Of a DNA stretch of 64,000 nt, positions 49,640 to 58,073 are shown piece after piece (within the stretch, counting starts at the first letter, position 1; each line of letters begins with the position of its first letter). The notes under the pieces are model-generated. The model was not told the DNA's origin and made no database searches. It saw nothing but the letters and a program-made list of their open reading frames with translations. The position numbers were made by a program, and so were the translations under genes. The stretch comes from Dryocosmus kuriphilus (lineage: Eukaryota; Arthropoda; Insecta; Hymenoptera; Cynipidae): assembly GCA_038277395.1 (NCBI GenBank), contig CM076197.1:31503348-31567347 (forward strand), read 5' to 3'.

Positions 49640-50002
49640 ACCGGCTTTCTAGAACTTTGAAGCCGTTCGAGAGCTGAAGTGGTTAATGTCCATGCTAAGC
49701 TTGTAGAATTTTCGATGTGACGTCACTAAGCACGAAATTGGCGAAAAAACTTCCCCTTCCCCCTCCAGCCCCTCTATCGCCCATAAGTTTCTAGAATGTT
49801 CTCGATGATATTATTTATTACATAATTGTTAAACACAAAATTGATGAAAAACAACTTCCCCTTCCCTCTCCCCTCCTTCTCATCCCCATAAGCTTCTAGA
49901 AATTTGCGCATGATGATATCATTAAACTACGTTTGAAAACGTTTAATAGCAAACGCGTCTGAACCTGTAGAAAATTCTAGAACCTTAGAGGAAAGAAGGA
50001 AA

Positions 50003-50046
<44 letters not shown>

Positions 50047-50215
50047 TTTCTTACCCTCTTTCTATCTCTCTCGCTTTCTCTCTCCCTCTCTCTCCATTAG
50101 CTTCTAGAAATTCTCTTAATGATCTCATTAGACTACGCATTATATTTACGTTCTAAAACGTTAAATCGCAGATGTGTTTAAACTTGTAGATGCTTCTAGA
50201 ACTTTTAGAAAAAAG
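49640..50215. promoter_or_regulatory. array of heat-shock elements at the Polinton end
   Basis: TTCtaGAA cores at 49647-49654, 49789-49796, 49894-49901, 49975-49982, 50102-50109 and 50194-50201, plus GAAttTTC at 49706-49713. Perfect three-pentamer forms are 49789-49801 (TTCtaGAAtgTTC) and 49970-49982 (GAAaaTTCtaGAA). The module at 49701-49725 ends with TGACGTCA four bases after the HSE. In the modules at 49789 and 49894 the CRE position is degenerate (TGATATTA, TGATGATA). The array is interrupted by a (CT)n run at 50008-50096. The surrounding sequence is tandemly duplicated in diverged units of about 100-200 bp. Confidence 0.6.
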
Positions 50216-50350
50216 AGGGTATATATTAATAGACAAAGATAGTACCTATATTAATTGTAAATATATAAGTACATTTCATATTAAATTTTGTCAGTCAGCA
50301 TTAAACATCCAAATCCAATCTTCATTATTATTAGATTTCACACTTAAAAG

Positions 50351-50650
50351 ATGCCTCTGTTTGAAAATCATTTGGTTGCAGTAGAATCGTACGTGAAATA
50401 TTGTGAATATGTAAAAAGAGGCATTTCAGTGATGGAATTTTTTGGAGATGTACGAAAAATACTGAAAAGTCCCGCTGAAATTTATTTATCTGTATCTGGG
50501 ATGTTTGTAATTATTATAAAAGATGGAGTAAGAATCTTGTGGGATCCTGTAAAGAAGACAATTTGTCATATAGGCGTTAAAATAGATGAGGAGGAGGAGG
50601 AGGAGGAGGAGGAGGAGGAGGACGACGAAGGACGGGATGAAGTGGGCTAG
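50351..50650 (+). CDS. small protein with acidic tail, unrecognised
   Basis: 99 aa, uninterrupted, starting MPLFENHLVAVESYVKYCEY, about 150 bp downstream of the last HSE of the array. Residues 1-75 look like a compact alpha/beta domain (YVKRGISVMEFFGDVRKILK, then the hydrophobic VSGMFVIIIKDGVRILWDP). The C-terminus is a run of Glu encoded by (GAG)n/(GAGGAG)n, then Asp. In a heavily broken element this frame and the next are intact. I do not recognise the family. It may be an accessory gene of this Polinton lineage. Confidence 0.5.
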   Translation: MPLFENHLVAVESYVKYCEYVKRGISVMEFFGDVRKILKSPAEIYLSVSGMFVIIIKDGVRILWDPVKKTICHIGVKIDEEEEEEEEEEEDDEGRDEVG

Positions 50651-50697
50651 AATGAAGTAAACGTATAGCAAACGTATTTTCCTTTGTTTGCAGTCTA

Positions 50698-50710
50698 GAA
50701 GCTTCTAGAA
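50698..50710. promoter_or_regulatory. perfect heat-shock element 21 bp before a start codon
   Basis: GAAgcTTCtaGAA, three alternating pentamers, ending 21 bases before the ATG at 50732. The location is short for a 5' UTR, so the transcription start could be within or upstream of it. Confidence 0.55.
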
Positions 50711-50731
50711 CTTTATTGCACCCGAAATCAA

Positions 50732-51223
50732 ATGTTACATTCCACTACATACAATCTGAATTCATCCTTCACAAAGCAAATTGTTGTTGGTGCTGAATTT
50801 AAAAAAGATGGAAAATTAGTCTCATCAGTGAAACTACAATCCACTCATCCTCGTGCAAGTATAACCTTCAATCCTGAAGAGTGGAAATTGTTCAAAAGCC
50901 ATTTCAAAATAATTTCATTGTACTTTGATGGTCAAGAGAGGCAACAGTGTATCGATTGTGGAAATTTCCGTATATACATGACTATATCTTATGGAGACTA
51001 TATAGTGGTTTTGGAACAAAATGAAAAAGCTGAAACCCGAAAATATTATCCATTTGTACTACAAGAAACAATGTTTGCTCTTCTCCACGAAGTCAGTCTC
51101 TGTATCGACCGGTATCTTCTGGAACAAAGTGCTATGCCGTTTCATCGCACAAAAGATATTATAATTGAAACTATTGCTGAAGGTGTTTGGTGTAATGTTA
51201 AATCACCTTGTGTAAAAGTGTAA
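50732..51223 (+). CDS. 163-residue accessory protein, unrecognised
   Basis: Uninterrupted, starts MLHSTTYNLNSSFTKQIVVG. It has alternating beta-strand-like segments (KQIVVGAEFKKDGKLVSSVK), then ITFNPEEWKLFKSHFKIISL, a CIDCGNFRIYMTISYGDYIV block and a helical C-terminus (ETMFALLHEVSLCIDRYLLE). The strand pattern followed by an xNPEEWxxL helix resembles PC4/p15-type single-stranded-DNA binders. That is a pattern impression only, with low weight. It stands directly behind a heat-shock element and is one of few intact frames in the element. It ends at 51223; the following short frame 51208-51411 is not supported. Confidence 0.5.
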   Translation: MLHSTTYNLNSSFTKQIVVGAEFKKDGKLVSSVKLQSTHPRASITFNPEEWKLFKSHFKIISLYFDGQERQQCIDCGNFRIYMTISYGDYIVVLEQNEKAETRKYYPFVLQETMFALLHEVSLCIDRYLLEQSAMPFHRTKDIIIETIAEGVWCNVKSPCVKV

Positions 51224-51624
51224 AATCTTATCTACAAAAAAATTATGTAAGTTTAAAGAATAAGTCAATGAAAAAACTAATATTTTCCAATCTTATGCGG
51301 TTTAAAAATCTGTTTCTGGAGATTATAACATTTTATAAACAGAGTATTTGCAAAGAAGTGATTGAGAAATTGCCAAAACTCAAATATTTGAATGGTAGCT
51401 CTATATATTAAGAGAGAACAAAAAAAAGTAAAAAGCATGTATTGTGTGCGTGTGTGTGCGTGTGTGTGAAAATTGAATAAATAGAATTTTAACCAAATTG
51501 TGTCTTTTTCATTTACTAGATTAAGGTTTCGCATGCAAGTATAAAAAACCTATATATATATATGTATGTTGTAAATTGTACAATTTTATTTAAAAAAACA
51601 CTTAATATTAATACATTGAGAGAC
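51224..51624. other. no gene; intergenic AT-rich DNA
   Basis: Contains a (TG)n-like run at about 51445-51468 and a short (TA)n. Probably the convergent 3' regions of the preceding plus-strand ORF and the minus-strand integrase. Confidence 0.4.
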
Positions 51625-52010
51625 TTATAAAGTAGATTTAGCTGTCCAAATATTGTGAGAATCATCGAATCCTAACCATTTTACAAATAGCTTATTTCCA
51701 CGTTTCCTAAGTATTTTTTCAACAAGATAAATGTCTGGATGTCTAACTTTAGCAAGTTCATGTTCATAGAAACTACCTAAAATATGTTTATTCTGATAAT
51801 CCTTAAGCAAATACGTCACTGGTTCAGTATTGTTGACGTCATTTATGGTAAATATTTCAGTGGTCCAATTTGGTGTATAGCTTTTCTCAAACGCATGCTT
51901 AAACTTACTTATACGAACTTTATCACCAATATTAAATTTAGTTTTCTCAACTACTTGTTTCACATGATAATTTTTGTATACATTAAACAACAATTTTTTC
52001 TCACTTTTTT
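51625..52010 (-). pseudogene. Polinton integrase, C-terminal region with chromodomain-like end
   Basis: The frame 51993-51625 (122 aa) contains KFNIGDKVRISKFKHAFEKS, followed by NWTTEIFTINDV, HILGSFYEHELAKVRHPD and the chromodomain-like KILRKRGNKLFVKWLGFDDS ending IWTAKSTL. This is the SH3-like DNA-binding tail plus chromodomain of Polinton retroviral-type integrases. The zinc-binding N-terminus and the DDE catalytic core are gone: upstream on this strand the DUF8207 gene ends only about 40 bp away. The chromodomain may have guided insertion to particular chromatin. A decayed sister lies at 37.5-38.6 kb (+). Confidence 0.75.
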
Positions 52011-52048
52011 TGGTAACTTCTTATGGCTTCATTCTAATAGTGCGATGC

Positions 52049-52948
52049 TTAGTATCGTTGTATGATTAAACTAAATCTTGTAAAATATCTAACCACCCAG
52101 TAAACGTAATCCCATTGATTTCCCTCTCCAGCAATCATATATTGTGGGATTACTATACCTTGACCTGATGAATTTCGCTTTTTACTTCGCCTGCCTGTAC
52201 TTTCTTTTGACGGAGATGTAGGAATTAATTTTTCGATCAAGTTTTTATATTTAAAACCGTCACTGTCACGAACAGCACCATTTAGTTTATACTGTTTTTT
52301 ATATGCATTTGTAGCAGTCATAATTTGTGTGTAATTTTCTTTATCTTCGGAACTCATTTCAGGTACTTTTTTAAATAAAAGTTCAAGCAAGCCTTTACTT
52401 TTAGGAAAATTCAAATTACCTACGTAAATATAGTTCTGACTGAAACTTATTGGGGAATCTCCAATCATTAATCTATCTTTCGTTAATTTTCTTACACCGT
52501 GTACATTATCGAGGTCTTTATTTCTTTGACCCAGCATTATGAGATATTTGTTTGCATCATCGTCACCCCATAAATTAGAAGAAGAAGAAGGCTTTTCCAA
52601 AGTTTTCTCTGTTGCACTAGAAGCTGAAAACTCTAATTTACTGGGATCTTCTGTCTAATTTCCTTCTTCACTGTAAACTGATTGAAATGACAAATCATCA
52701 TTAACGGTATTTTCTACATTTTTCCCCTCCTCCTTTTTAAGTGGTTCAATTTGTTTTCTTTTCTCGAGATCACCAACAACTTTTTCTAGTGGGTTAACAA
52801 TATGCTTAAAAGTATCACTCAATGTCCGTTCAAATGTCTCCTTGCCCAACTTTATTAACCTATGCTTTCGTCGAATTGCTTCACTAGCCTTAGCAATTTG
52901 ATGTAAAATATTTTTTTGCTTTTGGAAATTCTTCTCACGTGAAGCCAT
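52049..52948 (-). pseudogene. Polinton-associated DUF8207-type protein, one stop and a C-terminal frameshift
   Basis: Two minus-strand frames in the same phase, 52948-52655 and 52600-52049, are separated by a single in-frame stop at about 52655. The N-terminal part (MASREKNFQKQKNILHQIAK, EAIRRKHRLIKLGKETFERT) is helical and lacks the zinc-finger-like start seen in the 30.1 kb gene. The second part has MLGQRNKDLDNVHGVRKL, MIGDSPISFSQNYIYVG, GLLELLFKKVP and NLIEKLIPTSPSKE, and reaches the YVYW near the C-terminus before a frameshift. The role in the element is unknown to me. It is a regular neighbour of Polinton ATPase genes in insects. Confidence 0.7.
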
Positions 52949-53156
52949 GTTGATACAACAACGTTCAAGGTGTAACTGTTTCTATTTTGTCTCTTACATA
53001 CATATATATCATTTTTCGAAACTTACAAAACAATTAAAACCTTTTCTATATCTGCCTTGATTAAGATTCCTATCCTTCTCAATTACAACGAATCTATACT
53101 TATTTTGTCAGCAAGCTAAACACATATATTTGAATTGTGAATAAGGCATATCAGTA

Positions 53157-54156
53157 TAGGGTGGGCCATCTGTTAGTGCGTTTTTAAATTTAAAAAAAAG
53201 TACACTTTTTCCTATGTGAAATCAAAATAGTTTAGTGAAAATTAAAGCTACTTACATGCCATTTACAAATGAAAAATGATACCATTCAAGTGTCCGCCAC
53301 GGCTCTTTTTGCAGACTTGCATCCGATGGTCGAAATTTTCGATGACTCTCTCCAATAAACTGGGATGAATGGCCTCAATTTCAGCCCGAATGTTATTTTT
53401 TAAGGCTTGAATTGTTCGTGGGGCATTCGCATAAACTTTACTTTTTAGATAACCCCAAAGGAAAAAATCCAAAGGGGTCAAATCGCACGACCTTGGTGGC
53501 CAATTCACGTCGGAATTCCTGGAAATTATGCGATCACCAAACTTAGTCGCCAATAAGTTAATTGTTTGACGATTTGTGTGCGATGTTGCGCCGTCTTGTT
53601 GAAACCAAAGATCATCCACATCAATTTCATCTAATTTTCGCCACAAAAAGTCCGTCAGCATGCCACGATGGCGTTAACTGGATTTTGTATGGATGAAAAT
53701 GAAGATCCTCGTGTAAAATCCGGCGTAAACTGGTTCGGGAAATGCCCAATTCCTGAGAACGGCGCCTGGTGGATGTGCTTGGCTCGTCACGGACGCTTTC
53801 ACTCACAGCAGCGTTATTGTTTCTCGAGTACGAACTGTACGAGCATGTTCATATTCTCTACGACCTTCCACTGAACCAGTTTCCTCAAAACGAGTAATAA
53901 TCTTCCGAATTCCGGACTCTGATGGGCGTCCATGTCGACCGAAACTTGTCCGAAGTTTCCGAAATGCTTCTTTTACAGACCGACCATTTTCGTAGTAAGT
54001 TTGCACTATCAAAACGCGTTGTTGCGTCGTCAACGACTCCATCTTTACAAATGGCATAGTTTTGACATTTTGTATGTGCAGAGAGAATGACATAACCTAC
54101 AAATGATGTGCCATTTATCCATAGTTGAAAAACGCACTAACAGATGGCCCACCCTG
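53157..54156 (-). mobile_element. mariner-like element, DD41D, internally deleted
   Basis: Exactly 1000 bp, with TA on both sides and inverted repeats of about 28 bp (AGGGTGGGCCATCTGTTAGT at the left, its complement at the right). It is inserted in the ATPase gene. It carries the N-terminal and C-terminal parts of a transposase but lacks the middle, so it is non-autonomous. Confidence 0.9.
53263..54060 (-). pseudogene. mariner transposase, central deletion
   Basis: The N-terminal frame (54093-53803) contains LTTQQRVLIVQTYYENGRSV, GRPSESGIRKIITRFEETGS, the paired helix-turn-helix. After a frameshift near 53815 the linker continues with ELGISRTSLRRILHEDLHFH (about 53760-53700). The frame then jumps to the C-terminal part (53661-53263): DLWFQQDGATSHT (second Asp) and WPPRSCDLTPLDFFLWGYLK (third Asp, 41 residues later). 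The segment with the first catalytic Asp, about 100 codons, is deleted near 53665. It cannot encode an active enzyme. It is related to, but clearly distinct from, the element at 27.5-30.0 kb. Confidence 0.85.
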
Positions 54157-54761
54157 TATTTACATGGTCATTGTATATATATGCTTGAGATTCATTTCAT
54201 CTTGCTTAAATAGGACAAGCAAGTTAACATTATCACATACAAGATGTTTCGGAATATGAGCATATGTCTGGCTCAAGTAAAAACAGTCAACATCCTTGTG
54301 TCTGCCCATAGAGAAAAATAATCTTATATTATCTTGCTTCTCGCAAGCCACATCATAAAATACAATAATTGAATTGGTTTTGCTTCACTTGGCATTATAA
54401 AGTCTTCATTCTCATTGAAAGGATAGTACTCGACACCATCTACTGATTGAAGAACTTTTTCTAAAAATTCATACTTTGGCTGCTTGAGAAATTTGGAGTA
54501 GATGTAAATATTTGCAAATCTTAATCCATTTAGATGTATCAAAAGAGTCAGCAAAGCATTTGTTTTTCCACAGTTAGAAGGTTTGCAAAATATTGCTCGT
54601 ACACTTTTTGGTAGCAAATCTCCATCACGTTTTTCCTTTTCCTCATTTTGAACGAGCGAATCAAAATTCTCGATAGGTAATTTCGTTGCTTGTGCTTCAA
54701 ACTGCATCTTGACTATGACTGACCGATAAAACTATGAATATCTCGCTTATACAGGTATAGG

Positions 54762-55638
54762 TTGACCCTTCAGTCTGAAAGCAACCCTTATACAGGTATG
54801 ATCTTTCATGGTCGAAAAAGAGTCATTCGTAAACGAGCTGTGAAGCAAGCAAGACGTGGTGGGAGAGGTTTCATCAACAAAATCATCAACAACCTGCCGT
54901 TTGAGTTACATTTTCCTGGTTACCAGTACTGTGGACCGGGTACTAAATTAGCAAAACGATTAGCGCGAGGTGATCCAGGAATCAATCCACTGGATGCGGC
55001 TTGCAAGGAGCATGATATAACTTATTCACAAAATAGAGAGAATATAGAGACTAGAAACGCAGCTGATAGAGTGCTTGGTGAGAAAGCATTAAGGCGCGTT
55101 TTTGCTAGAGACGCAGGTATAGGTGGGAAAGCGGCTGCTTTGGCCAAAGCTAACGTAATGCAAATTAAGTCAAAAACAGGTATGGGTCTCAAAAAGAAAG
55201 GACCTATTTCCTTAAGAAAAATAGTCGCAGCTGCCAAAAAATCAATGTTTGCAAGTAATGATGCGCAGACTGTCATTAAATCTGCACTCAGAGGCGCACG
55301 CAAAGCGGGACTGAAAGCTGGCGGGAAAGGAAATGTAAGAAATCCTCGTATTCTACCAGTCCCGAGCAAAGTAGGAGGATTTTTACCCTTTCTAATACCC
55401 ATTTTTGCGGGCCTAAGTGCGACTGGAGAGCAGCAGGTGGAGCGGCTGGTATTGCAAAAGCTGTGAGTGTGTCAAATTCTGCAAAACATCAACTTACAGA
55501 GAGTAAACGTCATAATGAAACGATGGAATCCATTGCTTTGGCGAAAGGTCTTTATTTAAAACCATTTAAACAAGGACTAGGACTTCAGCTCGAAGGGGCA
55601 GGACTTAAATGCAAGTCAAAAAACTTAAAGTGAAGCTA
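54762..55638 (+). pseudogene. Polinton protein with parvovirus-type phospholipase A2 domain, one frameshift
   Basis: The open frame begins in the 5' region with TGMIFHGRKRVIRKRAVKQA, a basic stretch. It then has LPFELHFPGYQYCGPGTKLA and DPGINPLDAACKEHDITYSQ. The YxGPG calcium-binding loop and the His-Asp dyad (KEHDITYS) are both present, as in the PLA2 domain of parvovirus VP1 and its relatives in Polinton-like elements. The middle is Lys/Ala-rich (about 55080-55340). A one-base shift near 55430 ends the first frame at 55466; the C-terminus continues in another frame to about 55638 (KGLYLKPFKQGLGLQLEGAG). It probably helped capsids breach membranes. It is transcribed opposite to the ATPase, with 54 bp between starts. 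Confidence 0.8.
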
Positions 55639-56025
55639 CCTCATCGAGCATTGTCTGATGGAGATTTACTTAAATTCACGAAATCTTTATAGATACCACA
55701 TTTTCGATGTGTTTTTATGCAAAATGGATTGCTAGAAGGTGGATCACGTAAATATGAAAGTGCTATTGTTAACCTTGATGATAAAAAAGGACCAGGAACA
55801 TACTGGTGTGCCTATAAAAAGATTAACAATAAAGTAATTTATTTTGATAGCTTTGGTAATCTTCAACCACCTTTGGATCTCTTTAAGTACCTCGGTGTTG
55901 GTAGCATAAAGTATAATTATAACAGATATCAAAATTATGATACATTCGTTTGTGGACATTTATGTTCGCAATTTCTGTGTAATCAATTAAAATCGAAATT
56001 TACGTATAATCTATATAAGTGCTGA
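55611..56025 (+). pseudogene. adenovirus-type cysteine protease, expected His replaced by Tyr
   Basis: The start overlaps the end of the PLA2 gene by about 28 bp in another frame. After about 26 codons a stop interrupts (55690). The rest is open to 56025: RKYESAIVNLDDKKGPGTYW, VIYFDSFGNLQPPLDLFKYL and DTFVCGHLCSQFLCNQLK. This is the C5/adenain-like protease of Polintons, which matures capsid proteins. The nucleophile Cys (VCGHLC) and the Asp of YFDSFG are there. At the position of the catalytic His (normally GTHW), this copy has GTYW. The stop and the lost His show it is dead. Confidence 0.8.
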
Positions 56026-56062
56026 AATTTGTAATGTCAAGTCAGTATAACGCTAGCCATAA

Positions 56063-56378
56063 TCATGGACGATTCACTGGCACTAAAATTATCAGGAAAT
56101 CATCAATCTCTTCGTCGTTTAGTTTGGAATAAAATTCACTTTTTAAAGGTAACTCTCTTTCATCTAATTTTTCCCATTCATTTACATAATCATAGGAGAA
56201 TACTCCTTTTCTCGTTAAAAGATCAAATTCAAAATCATTTTTGCAATGTTTCAATGTAATTTTTTTATCCTCGTTTCGCAAATGTGATGACAATTTTTCA
56301 ATGCGAGTCGTAGCCCGACAAGTTGTGAAAAACTACTGGAATGGTATGTGAATCTTTATAATTTACATTGCAACCTGG
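56063..56378 (-). pseudogene. protein-primed DNA polymerase B, 3'-most surviving fragment
   Basis: Minus strand. From about 56345 the exonuclease motif FHNLSGYDSH is read, then a stop, a frameshift and the frame 56293-56063 with FDLLTRKGVFSYDYVNEWEK and FYSKLNDEEIDDF. These are central parts of Polinton PolB, just before the polymerase palm. The catalytic palm motifs are absent: the gene runs out at about 56063, only 38 bp from the protease stop, so the C-terminal half and any capsid genes were deleted here. Confidence 0.75.
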
Positions 56379-58073
56379 ATGACTACACGCAAGAAAAGGA
56401 ACCGTGTATTTGACTGAAAACCGGGTAAATTCTACTGAAGATTTAAGTACTTATATGGACAACAAGCCTGTTGGAATTTCAACGATTCTTGCGATATCCG
56501 AAAGTGCGTGAACTGAGAGTGGGTCGTGCACTATTCTAAGGACCTGAGGGTAAAGTGCCTGAGGGACCGTTCAACGTTCGACACTAGTTAGTTCTATCGT
56601 GACCTTCCATCGGGTAAGACCCTAAAGTACAGACTATAAGGTTTAAAGTGGTAGCACCCAAAAGTAAAGATTATAAGGTTTAAAGTAAAAATTTTCAGCA
56701 TTCTAGTTATGATCACAATTTCCTTATTCAGTTTTCCTTTTATGCAGTTTATCCAAAATATACAGTATCTTATTTATCTTCACAAATAAGTGTTTGTTTC
56801 TTAAACCTTTTCATCATACGCGATTTATTTTTCATCTATCATTTTCAACAAAGCCAGTTCAGCAGATTTTGCAAGAATAGGTCACTAAATATGACCGTCA
56901 TTGGTTGTTACCTGTACGAATTCTCAAGTGATGCTGACTTTCGGATCAGTAGATTTTACCGATCCAGTCGCTATTCTGCACTGTGCCTAAATGCTGCACT
57001 CACGAATTATCCTATTTTTTTGACGGTTCATGTAAACTACTCTGACTTATTTAAACGGTATATACTATAAAGGAAAAGGAAAGGTATATACTCTATTTTA
57101 TGTGGCACTATAAATTGCAAAAAATATTGTTAAAGAATAATGAATAATTAAGCATACGGTTTATTTATTTATATATTTGCGGATATACCTACAATTTACC
57201 GGTAGTTGTAATTTTCAACGCTTATATTACAATTACAATTTCGCACGCAACGGAGGGATTCGAACGCATAATTCTAAGCACGCAAGTCAATAATCCTAAC
57301 CACTACACTATTACACGATTTGTGATCTGCAACTTAATTCCGAAATGCATTTTTACATATACATGAATATTTTATCATTGAGATTACGTTAACTGTTTTT
57401 GCTAAAAATTAGCTGATGCCAAAAACTTAAAATATCAGATGTGCGACGACTGCTTACACATGATTTCACATACAGAACGCTGTTGCTACGAGTCATCTGC
57501 AGTTAGCTGTCACGGCCGAGACGCACTCACACTCGTTCATGCACACGTTCGTTCTTTGACCGCTTTAGCAATTCCATACGCACGCCCAAATGCGATCGAG
57601 GAATTGTGATATACAAAAAGGAGTTATTAATTAATTAACAAACTCCTTCATTGGTGAGTGGAAGTAATGTGGCGACTGCAGCAGATATGTGAAAAATAAA
57701 TGTTTTCTGGGGTGATGCAATCCACAGATAGTCATGAATACATGCCACGTGGTTCGCGCGGAGGTTATGGTGTTACGACATTGGGCACGAGCGGCGGGAG
57801 TTGTGCAAGCCAAACGGATCAGTTAAATCTACCGATCCAGCTGTAACGTACACTGCATGATTATTGTAATCGCGGTTCAGTAAATGATACAAGTCTGACT
57901 GTTCTTAATACTACTGGATAGAGGTTTATTGAACTAACTAATGAGAGTTAAATTCCCTGTAATTTTATCGTGACATTTACGGAACGCTATGTAATTTTGA
58001 CATTTTATCCCCCTCATTCACAGCAGTTTTTACAGTTGAAGATACCTAAAACACTCGACATTTCTGGATCAGT
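56366..58073. mobile_element. unidentified 1.7 kb insertion in PolB
   Basis: PolB coding sequence is present on both sides (56063-56378 and 58069-59227) with no PolB sequence between. A direct repeat close to AATTTACATT stands at both borders (about 56356-56365 and 58076-58086), consistent with a target duplication of about 10 bp. Inside: a tRNA-like stretch (57245-57325), a repeated phrase with TATAAGGTTTAAAGT (56635 and 56668), and no long ORF. Class unknown. Confidence 0.5.
57245..57325 (-). repeat. tRNA-derived sequence (SINE head or tRNA pseudogene)
   Basis: On the minus strand TAGTGTAGTGGTTAGGATTA (A-box type) is followed 31-32 bases later by GTTCGAATCCC (B-box type), the internal Pol III promoter of tRNAs. 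The T-stem does not pair well and no clean acceptor stem forms, so this is not a functional tRNA. It may be the head of a tRNA-derived SINE or a pseudogene carried in the insert. Confidence 0.55.

Larger units (their letters stand above)
53010..54707 (-). pseudogene. Polinton packaging ATPase (FtsK/A32-like), split by a mariner
   Basis: The N-terminal part is 54707-54324, with the P-loop FCKPSNCGKTNALLTLLIHL (Walker A lysine and threonine present). A frameshift near 54350 is followed by the frame 54351-54160, where IVFYDVA (Walker B, readable just across the shift) and SMGRHKDVDCFYLSQTYAHI are seen. The gene is then cut by the mariner at 53157-54156. Its C-terminal about 40 residues continue at about 53156-53030, containing NQGRYRKGFNCF. 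Removing the mariner and one TA joins both parts in one frame. These ATPases are thought to pump DNA into capsids. Decayed and non-functional. Confidence 0.8.

Noticed and set aside
57245..57325. Functional tRNA gene
   Set aside because: Box A and B are present but the T-stem and acceptor stem do not pair.
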